A stretch of DNA of 64,000 nt from Jeotgalibaca sp. MA1X17-3 (GTDB taxonomy: Bacteria; Bacillota; Bacilli; Lactobacillales; Aerococcaceae). A model generated the notes under the pieces. The model saw nothing but the letters and a program-made list of their open reading frames with translations. It did not search any database and was not told the origin of the DNA. The translations under genes and the position numbers were made by a program. Location of the stretch: the NCBI RefSeq assembly GCF_021513155.1, contig NZ_CP090983.1, forward strand, positions 62,001-126,000. The letters run 5' to 3'. Below, one piece after another: positions 35,931 through 44,262 of the stretch. Positions within the stretch are counted from its first letter, which is position 1. Each line of letters starts with the position of its first letter.

Positions 35931-37838
35931 CTATTGTTGAATCATCCATGACATTTCAAATCGGGCATTTTGACTTTTTTGTCTAACGATTATACTTGTT
36001 CGCCACTCTGAAATTGGATTGCTCGGTGAATCTGCAATAAATAATTGACTATCTTTAAGATTGATTGTACTTATTACTTGTTGTTCTCCTAATTGCCAAG
36101 TCAGTGTAACCATTTCTTCAGCATTCTTCGGAACTAATTCTTGAATATTTTTAAAATAACTATAGCCATTTTCTTGGTATCCTAAATCAGCATTTTTCAC
36201 AACTGTAAACAGATCATTCAAATCTGTAAGTAGAGTCGATTCTACATGGAAGAAGTTATCATAAACATGTTCCTTATTAGAACTAACCATGAATAAATCA
36301 TTAAATCCTTGATCATTTAGAGAGATTTCACGTTCAAAATCTACACCTTCATATACATCTTCTGCTTTTGCATTGACTTTTGTATCAGAGAAAGACAGTT
36401 TTTGACCAGGTAAAAATGAAGTTTGGTCTTGTCCATCAACCATTACAGTATTATGAGATGAGCTACGACGATGCCATTCATTACATACAACTGATCCATA
36501 ACCAGAGTTAGATAGATCACGTGTTAGTGTTTGATCATTTAGCATTACTTCAATGGTCATTTTATCTGGGTGAGCGTGTGACGGACCATTGTGCCCGTAT
36601 TTATAGAAAACATCAATCCGTTCATTTTTCAATAATGCGTAGTTTGATTTTTCCATATCCACGGATTGTCTATTTGGCTCAACTGTTTCGACTTTGTTTA
36701 TTTCAGGAACAAATAGTAATTGCTCCAATGAAAGATCATTTTCAAAATAACACGGTTTCGATAATGGAAGTTCTCCACGCTCGTAAGTAGCCGAGATTAT
36801 TTTTATAAATAATTTACCCACTTCACTATTTTCACCAAATAATTTGGCACCAATAGCGTAAATGTAAGAGTAGGTTTTCAAATTCAGTTTTGGCTAACCA
36901 TCATTCGGATTGGGTAGTTCTTGATTAGAAAAAGCATAGTTGTATGCTGCTACTAACATCTTCTTGATGACATCCATTTCTTCAAATGAATGCTCGTAAC
37001 GTTGTGCAAATAACGCAAGATAAGATACACCCTCAAGAGTAAAGAAATTATAGTGAATGGACCCTTCATACCAGAATCCATCTTCAGTAACCCCTTCTCT
37101 TAGTTGTCGATTAATATTATAGGTTCCATCAAATGCAAACTCGATCATTTTCTTGTTTTCACTAAACAAACCAATTACACCAATCGCACTATTTAACCAG
37201 CATGATATATTATGAACTTTGTTTACTTGTGGATTAGCTAGTGCAAAGAACTCTTCACTAAACTCTTCCTTGATGTTCTTCAATAATTCTTCTGGTAATT
37301 CCTCTTTAACCAATTCTAAACCGGTAAAGATTCGAATGAAGAAGATAGATTCATTCAAACATTGTGGCATAATTCTGCCGCAACCCCATGCAAAATCAGA
37401 TAAATCATCATAAAATTCATCTTCTTTATTATGAAGTTTGAATTTTGTGTAGGAATTAAAGTAAAAACTAGATATAGAAACTAATGTATCCATATACTTT
37501 TTATCATTTGTTGATTTATAGAGTACTGCAGCTTTCAGAATTGTAAGAGCTGCTTCATTTCTGTATATCGTACGCCACACTCTTGTTAACAATGGAGAAG
37601 AATAAACTTCACCACACAAGGGACATTGATGTTCATTTTCATTTTCTGGGTTATAAGTTAGGACACTTCCGTCTTCCTTACAAAAATAGTGATGACCCCA
37701 AGCACTCGTTTTGGATGGATCATCTTTAAATGTTGAATAAAAACTATCTACTTCTTTTTCTAATTGATTTAACATTGACTTCATCTGAGGTTTCTCCTCT
37801 AGAGCAGTCGCTAATTTACTTGTACTAAAGAAATCCAT
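35931..37838 (-). pseudogene. Heparinase II/III-type lyase of locus 2, interrupted by an in-frame TAG
   Basis: Two frames in the same phase, 36894-37838 and 35931-36881, make one lyase of about 635 codons broken by TAG at 36894-36896 (after LPNPNDG). The N-terminal half has an unusual Cys motif (HHYFCKEDG and HQCPLCGEVY, a possible zinc site) and the toroid with WYEGSIHYNFFTLEG. The C-terminal half is the beta-sandwich with YGHNGPSHAHPDKMTIEVM and the Tyr/His-rich ESWHRRSS-like block EWHRRSSSHNT. A single TGG-to-TAG change would explain the break. No signal peptide is visible, so oligosaccharides would be cleaved inside the cell. Confidence 0.85.
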
Positions 37839-38320
37839 TAAGATACAACACTCCTTTTAAGCCTGCTTTTCATTTGAACTTTTACGATTGTTCTGGCATA
37901 AACCATATACAAGAAGCCAAAGAGAAATGGCTCTCCTAAAAGAACAGCTGTACCACTAGGCAGAGATAACAATCGCTGTAATAGATTGTTTATAACAAAA
38001 TAAGTAAACATTACAAGAGCAACAGTAAACATTGCTTTAAAAATGTAAATCAGTCGTTCCTTACTTTTTTGCAGAATGGTTTTATCCATGTAACTAGAAG
38101 CAGGCTTCTCATCATTGATTTCAGCTAGAATTGGTTTTAAAACAAACATCTCTATAATCCCAATTCCTAAACCTAAAAAGAAAACCAAATCGATTAATCC
38201 TGTCCTACCTATATTAGTTCCCCAGGCAACTAAGAAATAAATAGCACCTGCAGCCCAAAATTGAATAAACCTTGAAATGTTTTTTGGGGTAACAATTTTA
38301 TTAAATAGTTTTTTTACCAT
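37838..38320 (-). CDS. Small membrane protein of locus 2, unknown
   Basis: About 160 residues with an N-terminal basic segment, hydrophobic stretches near 20-40, 45-62, 90-112 and 125-148, and a basic C-terminus (KVQMKSRLKRS). I do not recognise the family. An upstream in-frame start at 38329 exists, but AAAGGTGAG fits ATG at 38320. It overlaps the preceding gene and its stop meets the lyase start, so it belongs to the saccharide operon. Confidence 0.7.
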   Translation of the reverse strand: MVKKLFNKIVTPKNISRFIQFWAAGAIYFLVAWGTNIGRTGLIDLVFFLGLGIGIIEMFVLKPILAEINDEKPASSYMDKTILQKSKERLIYIFKAMFTVALVMFTYFVINNLLQRLLSLPSGTAVLLGEPFLFGFLYMVYARTIVKVQMKSRLKRSVVS

Positions 38321-38735
38321 GTATCTCACCTTTATGATCTCTTTGAGCTGTTATCAATAGAATCACAGTCCCTATCAAGAATACACTTACACCAACTACT
38401 AACAGAATAAAAGAAGTAGAAATATTCTCAAATGGTACTGCTCTAGCTGATTGTCTAGCATTTAGAATCAAAAAGATTGTATATAAACCAGATCCACCTG
38501 CAGCTAACCCTGCGAGTAAAGTTGTCAAGGCGTTCGATGTACTCCATTCATTAAATGAAGTTAAAATAGCTATCATAATTAAACTAGCAAAGATGAAAAG
38601 GAACAAAAAGAATCCGATTTCTCTAATAAACATTAACGTAATCGCTTCAATGTGAACCTGTGATAAGGCTAGCTCCAAAATAGCAACACCTATCATAATA
38701 TATTTAACGATGTGAAATAACTTTGATTCAATCAT
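38301..38735 (-). CDS. Small membrane protein of locus 2, unknown
   Basis: 144 residues with four predicted membrane segments (about 8-28, 36-58, 66-90, 105-128) and a short charged C-terminus. Small Gly/Ala-rich stretch TLLAGLAAGGSGLYTIF in the third segment. No family recognised. It is the second-last of four consecutive small membrane-protein genes. Confidence 0.68.
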   Translation of the reverse strand: MIESKLFHIVKYIMIGVAILELALSQVHIEAITLMFIREIGFFLFLFIFASLIMIAILTSFNEWSTSNALTTLLAGLAAGGSGLYTIFLILNARQSARAVPFENISTSFILLVVGVSVFLIGTVILLITAQRDHKGEIHGKKTI

Positions 38736-38752
38736 TTGAATTGCTCCAATCT

Positions 38753-39163
38753 TTACGCATAATACTCAGCTAATTTTTTCTCAATATATTTATCTCGATC
38801 CTGAGAACTTTTGATGGTAATCAATAAGCTTAACCCTAATATACCAACACTTATTACCATCAATATCAGCATCAGTAAAGAATATTTAGAAACTTCTGGT
38901 AAAAGGAAACATCGAATCAACTGAACAGCCAACAATGCAGCACACATTACCATTCCACTTTTTTGATAAAGTCTTAAACGAACAGCTATTAAGAAACTAA
39001 ATAGAGAAATAGCAATGGTTAGTAATACATAAACACCAACTACATAGCTAACTCGCATATGGTTTAATGTAAATAAAGAGACAAAAGCATTTAAAGCTAT
39101 GAAAAGCATCATTAATGAATATGCTGAATCGTTGTCCTCATAATAAACATCTGATTTTTTCAT
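38753..39163 (-). CDS. Small membrane protein of locus 2, unknown
   Basis: 136 residues beginning with a charged MKKSDVYYEDNDSAY and then four hydrophobic segments, ending in a charged KSSQDRDKYIEKKLAEYYA tail. The pattern suggests a four-helix membrane subunit with both ends in the cytoplasm. Not recognised. ATG overlaps the upstream stop as ATGA, so it is translationally coupled. Confidence 0.68.
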   Translation of the reverse strand: MKKSDVYYEDNDSAYSLMMLFIALNAFVSLFTLNHMRVSYVVGVYVLLTIAISLFSFLIAVRLRLYQKSGMVMCAALLAVQLIRCFLLPEVSKYSLLMLILMVISVGILGLSLLITIKSSQDRDKYIEKKLAEYYA

Positions 39164-39669
39164 ACGATTGCCTCCTCTTTAGCTGGTTTACGAAAATTAT
39201 TCCAAGCAATGACCGCAATCAAAACAACTGCTACTGCAGGTATAATATATGTTAATTGCAACATAACCGTTGGATCTTGACGTGTATCTAATGTACCTAT
39301 ATCCAATGTTTTATGCCAATCAGTGAAATATGGCATCGTTTGTATTAATGTTACAACTCTTGTAATTAGATAAATAGCCACGGCACTTAGAGCACCTATC
39401 CATAACCAGTTACGACTTTTATGATCAATACCAGTAAGTAAACAAAAACCTGTAGTCACTATAATCACTAGTGAAGTACTAAAAATAAAGTGATTAACAA
39501 CTTGCAATTCTTTATAAAACGTATAGGTTTCGTTTGTGCCAGCATAAAAATAATCATAGAATCCTGTCATAAAACCTAGTGAATAGATAAAGTAAATAAC
39601 GCCTACTACAACCAAAAACCAGACTGGTGACATTATTTTTCGCGGCAAGCTTTCTTTTGCCAAATTCAT
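39160..39669 (-). CDS. Small membrane protein of locus 2, unknown
   Basis: 169 residues with four membrane segments (about 15-33, 58-80, 88-108, 135-155) and a probable outer loop rich in aromatic residues (YDYFYAGTNETYTFY) after the first. The aromatic loop could touch a saccharide, which is speculation. First of four small membrane-protein genes, 162 bases after the binding-protein gene. Confidence 0.68.
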   Translation of the reverse strand: MNLAKESLPRKIMSPVWFLVVVGVIYFIYSLGFMTGFYDYFYAGTNETYTFYKELQVVNHFIFSTSLVIIVTTGFCLLTGIDHKSRNWLWIGALSAVAIYLITRVVTLIQTMPYFTDWHKTLDIGTLDTRQDPTVMLQLTYIIPAVAVVLIAVIAWNNFRKPAKEEAIV

Positions 39670-39732
39670 AGCTTCTCTCCTTACTACTTACTTATTCATA
39701 TGACATTTCATAATATGTATTTATTTTATGTT

Positions 39733-39782
39733 CACAGTCTCATGTTTGTAACTTTTGTAGCTTACAAACATGATTATCTGTG
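39733..39782 (-). terminator. Attenuating hairpin after the locus 2 binding-protein gene
   Basis: A long stem pairs CACAGTCTCATGTTTGTAA with TTACAAACATGATTATCTGTG (a few mismatches, 10-base loop). There is no strong T run. Like the hairpin after the locus 1 binding protein, it probably lowers expression of downstream genes or protects the upstream mRNA. Confidence 0.6.
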
Positions 39783-39831
39783 GACATTGTCACTTGTATA
39801 TGTATCAATTTTTATTAAATTTTACTTATTC

Positions 39832-41820
39832 TTATTCAGTCATTCTTTCATAAGCAGATTGATAAATACTTGTATATGTATCAATTCCACCTTTAGAATA
39901 TAGATCTTGAATTTCTTTCGCTTCTTGTGGACCATTTGCAGAACCTGTTATGAATAGATATGTTTGGTCTGTTTCAGTTTCACCAATAGAAGTTGTATCC
40001 AATTTTGCTTGCTCTTGTTCATTTAGAGAGAAAACAGTTGGTACTAATTGCAATAATGGTTTATCTGCTCCGTAGCTCGGTGTGATAACTTCTGCCTCTT
40101 GATAAGTTGCCCAAGATTCGTCACCTTTATTTACGGTATACTGATACTCAAAACCAATTTCTTTTTGGTAACCTAATGGCATTAGAGATCCGACAAAATC
40201 ACGTAGGAATGCTGATATGTCACCATCTTTTAATTCATCTGCTGTTTCGAAAATCCACTCACCAAATTTTGGATAGTCGATTCCGTCTGGACCAGTAAAT
40301 GTTTCTCCTTCAGCAAGCATTTCAGGAGTACCGTAGTTCTGAACAACGCTTCCTTCTTCACTAAACATGTAATCCATTAATTTTAAAGCTGCATTGATTT
40401 CTTCTTCACTTACTTTAGAAGAAACTGCCCAACCCTCTGGTTTAATTGTACGAGTATTTTCAATGAAATGAATCATTTCATCGTCTGAACCTAGAGTAGT
40501 CAATGGGGGTAGAATCGCAGTAACATCTTCGTTCGCTGCTGTTGTTGAAGCAATCCAGTCATACGTCATAAATCCAAATTGTTTTTGATCATCATAGTCA
40601 TCTTGTGCGTAGAAAATATTACGGAAACTGTCCTTGTTATTTAAATCAGCAAATTCTGAGTGAACTAATCCTTCCGAATATAATTGACTTAAATATTCAT
40701 AGCCTTCTACCATTTTATCTTCGTTATGAGAGAACGTTAACTCTCCATCTTCGTTCAGATAAAACTTCGAATCTTGTGAGTCACTACCGTATACTCGTTG
40801 TCCACCAAAATATGAAATTAAACGCAAGTAATCTTGACGGTTTTTAGAGTCTCTTACAAAGTATGGAGATATAATTGCTCCATTTACTACTTCACCTGTA
40901 CTTACTTTAGACAAGGTATTTGGTGATAACTTCATCACGCGCCATAGTGCAACTAGCTCATCCATATCATATTGTGCTTCTGATCCTAAGAATAAATCAG
41001 AAGGTTTTTCTAATTCAGGATATGTTTCTTCTATATAAGATAACAATGTATCCAATGCGTCATCTCGAGATAGTTCTCCACTTGCTGCTTTTTCATTTTG
41101 CAAATCAACTACATTTGTTTTATTTCGATCCCAATATCCATTATAGCTAGTAGATAAAGTTGCTGTTTCTTCTTCTAATTGATCTTTACTATCAACTAGT
41201 GCTGTAACCCAAGTTTCACGACCATGAAGAACACGAGCGTAATTGTCTATCTCAGCTACGTAAGGAATGTAATAGATTCCACCATCATAAGCAGTAATGG
41301 CATCTGCAATTGTTGGATTTTCTTCTAGATATTTACTAAAGTTTGGAAGTTGACCCATTTTTTCATTCAAGTCTACGAAATAACCTTTTGCACCGTACTG
41401 CATAAATGCATCACCTTTAGCTCCACCATAGATTGCTGCATTATTAAATCCTGTAGCAGAAGCAATTTCAATCATTTCTTCAGCTGTTTGGTTTTGAACG
41501 GTAACATCTTTAATCGTAAATTCCATTTGATCTTGAATATACTGCCATGTTGGTTTTAAGTCTCCTGTTGAAACCACATCACCATCTGGCATTGTTAGTG
41601 GAGTTGATTGGTTATAAGTCAATGTACGTTGATTATTACCTACTGCGTAACTAATATTTAAATTAGAAGCGTACTCAAGATCTTCATTCGATACCGGCGT
41701 AGATTCTGTAGACCCTTTATCTACTGTTGAATCTTTTGAACCATTTGTATCCAATCCACCACTACATCCTGCCATTAATAACATGGTTGACAGTAATGTG
41801 ATACTTTTTTTATTAATCAA
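39832..41820 (-). CDS. Lipoprotein saccharide-binding protein of locus 2 (LplA type), copy 1
   Basis: 662 residues with a lipoprotein signal and lipobox MAGC (Cys 19). It is a large type of extracellular solute-binding protein, as paired with LplB/LplC permeases for complex polysaccharide fragments. The start is TTG at 41820 with GAGGAGG eight bases upstream. A close paralog lies at 47799-49787. It lies between the permease genes and the small membrane-protein genes, so it is the main binding protein of this importer. Confidence 0.92.
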   Translation of the reverse strand: MINKKSITLLSTMLLMAGCSGGLDTNGSKDSTVDKGSTESTPVSNEDLEYASNLNISYAVGNNQRTLTYNQSTPLTMPDGDVVSTGDLKPTWQYIQDQMEFTIKDVTVQNQTAEEMIEIASATGFNNAAIYGGAKGDAFMQYGAKGYFVDLNEKMGQLPNFSKYLEENPTIADAITAYDGGIYYIPYVAEIDNYARVLHGRETWVTALVDSKDQLEEETATLSTSYNGYWDRNKTNVVDLQNEKAASGELSRDDALDTLLSYIEETYPELEKPSDLFLGSEAQYDMDELVALWRVMKLSPNTLSKVSTGEVVNGAIISPYFVRDSKNRQDYLRLISYFGGQRVYGSDSQDSKFYLNEDGELTFSHNEDKMVEGYEYLSQLYSEGLVHSEFADLNNKDSFRNIFYAQDDYDDQKQFGFMTYDWIASTTAANEDVTAILPPLTTLGSDDEMIHFIENTRTIKPEGWAVSSKVSEEEINAALKLMDYMFSEEGSVVQNYGTPEMLAEGETFTGPDGIDYPKFGEWIFETADELKDGDISAFLRDFVGSLMPLGYQKEIGFEYQYTVNKGDESWATYQEAEVITPSYGADKPLLQLVPTVFSLNEQEQAKLDTTSIGETETDQTYLFITGSANGPQEAKEIQDLYSKGGIDTYTSIYQSAYERMTE

Positions 41821-41881
41821 TTTTTGTCCTCCTCAGTTTCTGTTTGTCTTTTTTATTTCTACATTTTAACTCAAAGTCCTT

Positions 41882-42745
41882 TTATCCTTTGACGCCTCCC
41901 AGGTTTACACCCTTCGCAAAGTATTTCTGAATGTGTGGATAAATTAGTAATACTGGAATAATCGAACAAACTAATATTGCATACACATAAGAATCTGCTG
42001 CATAAGCTAAGTTTACCGGCATATCATCAAACATCGATTGATAGTTTTCAACTAAAATTCTCATGTACACTTGAACAGGTAATTCTTTAGAATCTGTTAA
42101 AAGAATTCGTGCCCAGAAGTACCCATTCCAACGACTTGTCGCGTAGAAAAGTGTAACGGTAGCAATTCCGGCCTTGGACATGGGAATAAATATTTTTGTT
42201 AACAGCTGAAATTCTTTTACACCGTCAACAGTAGCCGCTTCTTCAATTTCTAAAGGTACTGCTTCAAACGTATTTCTCAATAAAATAATGTTATACGCTT
42301 GTATTCCAAATGCAACAACAATTCCCCAACGATTATCTACTCCAATATTTACATAGTTTAAATACTGAGGAATCATTCCTGCTGTAAACCACATCGTAAA
42401 TACTACAAAGAAGTTAAACTGTCTTCTGAATAATAACTTTTTCTTAGATAGAGCGTATGCCCCTGTAACAGAGATAAACATACTCCAAGCGGTTCCAAAG
42501 AATGTATAAAAGAGAGTGTTTATGTAAGAAATCCAGAAACCTTTATCTTCATATAACAATTGATATACTGAAAAATTAATATCTTTCGGGAACAATCTAA
42601 CTTGTCCCGATTCGTAAGCCATCTTCCCACTGATCGAAGCAGAGAAGGCATAGACCACTGGATAAAGTGCCATGATGCCAAAAGCCCCTACCAATATATA
42701 AGAAAGTACTCTAAATATTTTTTCACTTCTATTTAATCGATCCAT
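41882..42745 (-). CDS. ABC transporter permease, LplC/YtcP type
   Basis: 287 residues with six membrane segments and the EAA loop (EEAATVDGVKEFQLLTKIFIP). The C-terminus KGVNLGGVKG is typical of LplC-type permeases. It pairs with the permease encoded just upstream and the binding protein just downstream. The ATPase is not in the window; a shared MsmX-like ATPase is expected. Confidence 0.92.
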   Translation of the reverse strand: MDRLNRSEKIFRVLSYILVGAFGIMALYPVVYAFSASISGKMAYESGQVRLFPKDINFSVYQLLYEDKGFWISYINTLFYTFFGTAWSMFISVTGAYALSKKKLLFRRQFNFFVVFTMWFTAGMIPQYLNYVNIGVDNRWGIVVAFGIQAYNIILLRNTFEAVPLEIEEAATVDGVKEFQLLTKIFIPMSKAGIATVTLFYATSRWNGYFWARILLTDSKELPVQVYMRILVENYQSMFDDMPVNLAYAADSYVYAILVCSIIPVLLIYPHIQKYFAKGVNLGGVKG

Positions 42746-42760
42746 AACTTGTCCCTTCTA

Positions 42761-43708
42761 CTACCACAATGATGTTTCTGATACTTGTCTACTAATATAG
42801 TTGGCTCCGATAACCAAAGCGAAAGCAATAATTGCATTAAATAAATCTGCAGAAGCTCCTAATGCTTGGTTTCCTCTTTCCAATCCAACTCGATAAACAA
42901 AAGTACTTAGCACATCGGCGGTAGAATATGTATTGGCGTTATATAGTAAGATGATTCGTTCGTAACCAACTGTTAGAATCGTACCAATTCTCAAAATAAT
43001 CATAATGATTAAGGTAGGAGCCATTCCAGGGAACGTCACATAACGAATTTCTTGTAGTTTATTACCGCCATCTACTTTTAACGCTTCATATAATGTAGGA
43101 GAAATCCCCATGATGGCTGCGAAATAAACAATGGAACTATAACCTGCTTCTTTCCAAATTCCTGTTAATATGTATAGTGGTCTAAAATAACTAGCTTCTT
43201 GAATCAAGTTTGTATTTTCTGAAATAAGGCCTAAGTTAATTAATAACTCTGCGATTACTCCAGTATTTACTTCTCCGTTATAAACGAGTGTAATCACTAA
43301 ACCAGTAATTGTTACCTCTGATAAAAAGTGAGGGAGATACGAGAATGTCTGCATCACATTACTATACGTTTTGTGTCTAATTTCACTCATGAATAACGCT
43401 AAGAAAATGGGAATTGGGAAACCAAAAACAATTCCGTATAAACTGATTACAAAAGTATTTCTAAACGCTGACCAAAATTGGTCTGAATAGGTCCCAAACA
43501 TTAATGTTTTAAAGTTTGAAAATCCTACGAAATCACTATTTAAAATTCCAAGACCCGCATCATAATTCTTAAATGCGATGAGTAGCCCACCCATTGGTTT
43601 GTATGCCCACATGAGGAACCAAATGACCAATGGCAAAAGTAAAACATACAATCGCCAATCTTTTTTAACTAAACTCCATCTTCTTTTCCATGACTGTTCT
43701 TTAACCAT
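42761..43708 (-). CDS. ABC transporter permease, LplB type
   Basis: About 315 residues with six membrane segments, N-terminal WRLYVLLLPLVIWFLMWAYK after a basic stretch, and an EAA-like loop (YEALKVDGGNKLQEIRYVTF). ATG at 43708 overlaps the upstream stop as TGATG and follows AGAGGTGG; the in-frame GTG at 43711 is less likely. Partner of the LplC-type permease. Confidence 0.92.
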   Translation of the reverse strand: MVKEQSWKRRWSLVKKDWRLYVLLLPLVIWFLMWAYKPMGGLLIAFKNYDAGLGILNSDFVGFSNFKTLMFGTYSDQFWSAFRNTFVISLYGIVFGFPIPIFLALFMSEIRHKTYSNVMQTFSYLPHFLSEVTITGLVITLVYNGEVNTGVIAELLINLGLISENTNLIQEASYFRPLYILTGIWKEAGYSSIVYFAAIMGISPTLYEALKVDGGNKLQEIRYVTFPGMAPTLIIMIILRIGTILTVGYERIILLYNANTYSTADVLSTFVYRVGLERGNQALGASADLFNAIIAFALVIGANYISRQVSETSLW

Positions 43709-44262
43709 CACTTCACCACCTCTTTGCCAATTTTATAATGATCAGCCAAATTAACTAAGAGTCCTTCTGTATTTTTTAATAAAAGTAAAACTAAACATGA
43801 AATTAATACACTAAAATTCAATTGCAACATCGTTTGCTGAATAGCTACAATAGGGGATAATCCTACTAAGAAACTAAATATTCCTCTGGCAAGTAATGTT
43901 ACCAGGTAAAATACAATTCCATACGAAATGTATCCTTCTTGTTTCATCACTTTTTTTATTTTCTCCATGATAAACGGAATGACGATAACACTTCCACTTG
44001 TCAAGATATAATAAATAATCAATCCTACTGTAATATTCTGTGAATAGTAGATCAGAGGAAGCGTGAGTGCTAAACTAACGACCACTCCACTTTCTTTCCA
44101 TCTAATCAAAGCAATTAATACAATTAAATACGAAAAACTCATGTAAAATCCCGAATTAATAAAACGCTGATGTAAGACTGTACTGGTAACCTCACAAGCA
44201 ATCGCTAAAATTGAAAGGATCAACAAATCAATTGTTCGATAATCAGCATGAATTCGTTTCAT
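43708..44262 (-). CDS. Unknown polytopic membrane protein of locus 2
   Basis: 184 residues, about five or six membrane segments and few charges, with a basic loop (EKIKKVMKQEGY) in the middle. Size and helix count recall ECF S components, but I see no clear family motif. It is coupled on both sides (TAATG with the lyase stop, TGATG with the permease start), so it is surely part of the saccharide operon. Function unknown. Confidence 0.65.
   Translation of the reverse strand: MKRIHADYRTIDLLILSILAIACEVTSTVLHQRFINSGFYMSFSYLIVLIALIRWKESGVVVSLALTLPLIYYSQNITVGLIIYYILTSGSVIVIPFIMEKIKKVMKQEGYISYGIVFYLVTLLARGIFSFLVGLSPIVAIQQTMLQLNFSVLISCLVLLLLKNTEGLLVNLADHYKIGKEVVK

Noticed and set aside
36894..36896. 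TAG read as pyrrolysine or another recoded residue
   Set aside because: No pyrrolysine genes are in the window, other genes end at TAG normally (for example glmM), and lyases of this family are not known to need it. A nonsense mutation is simpler.
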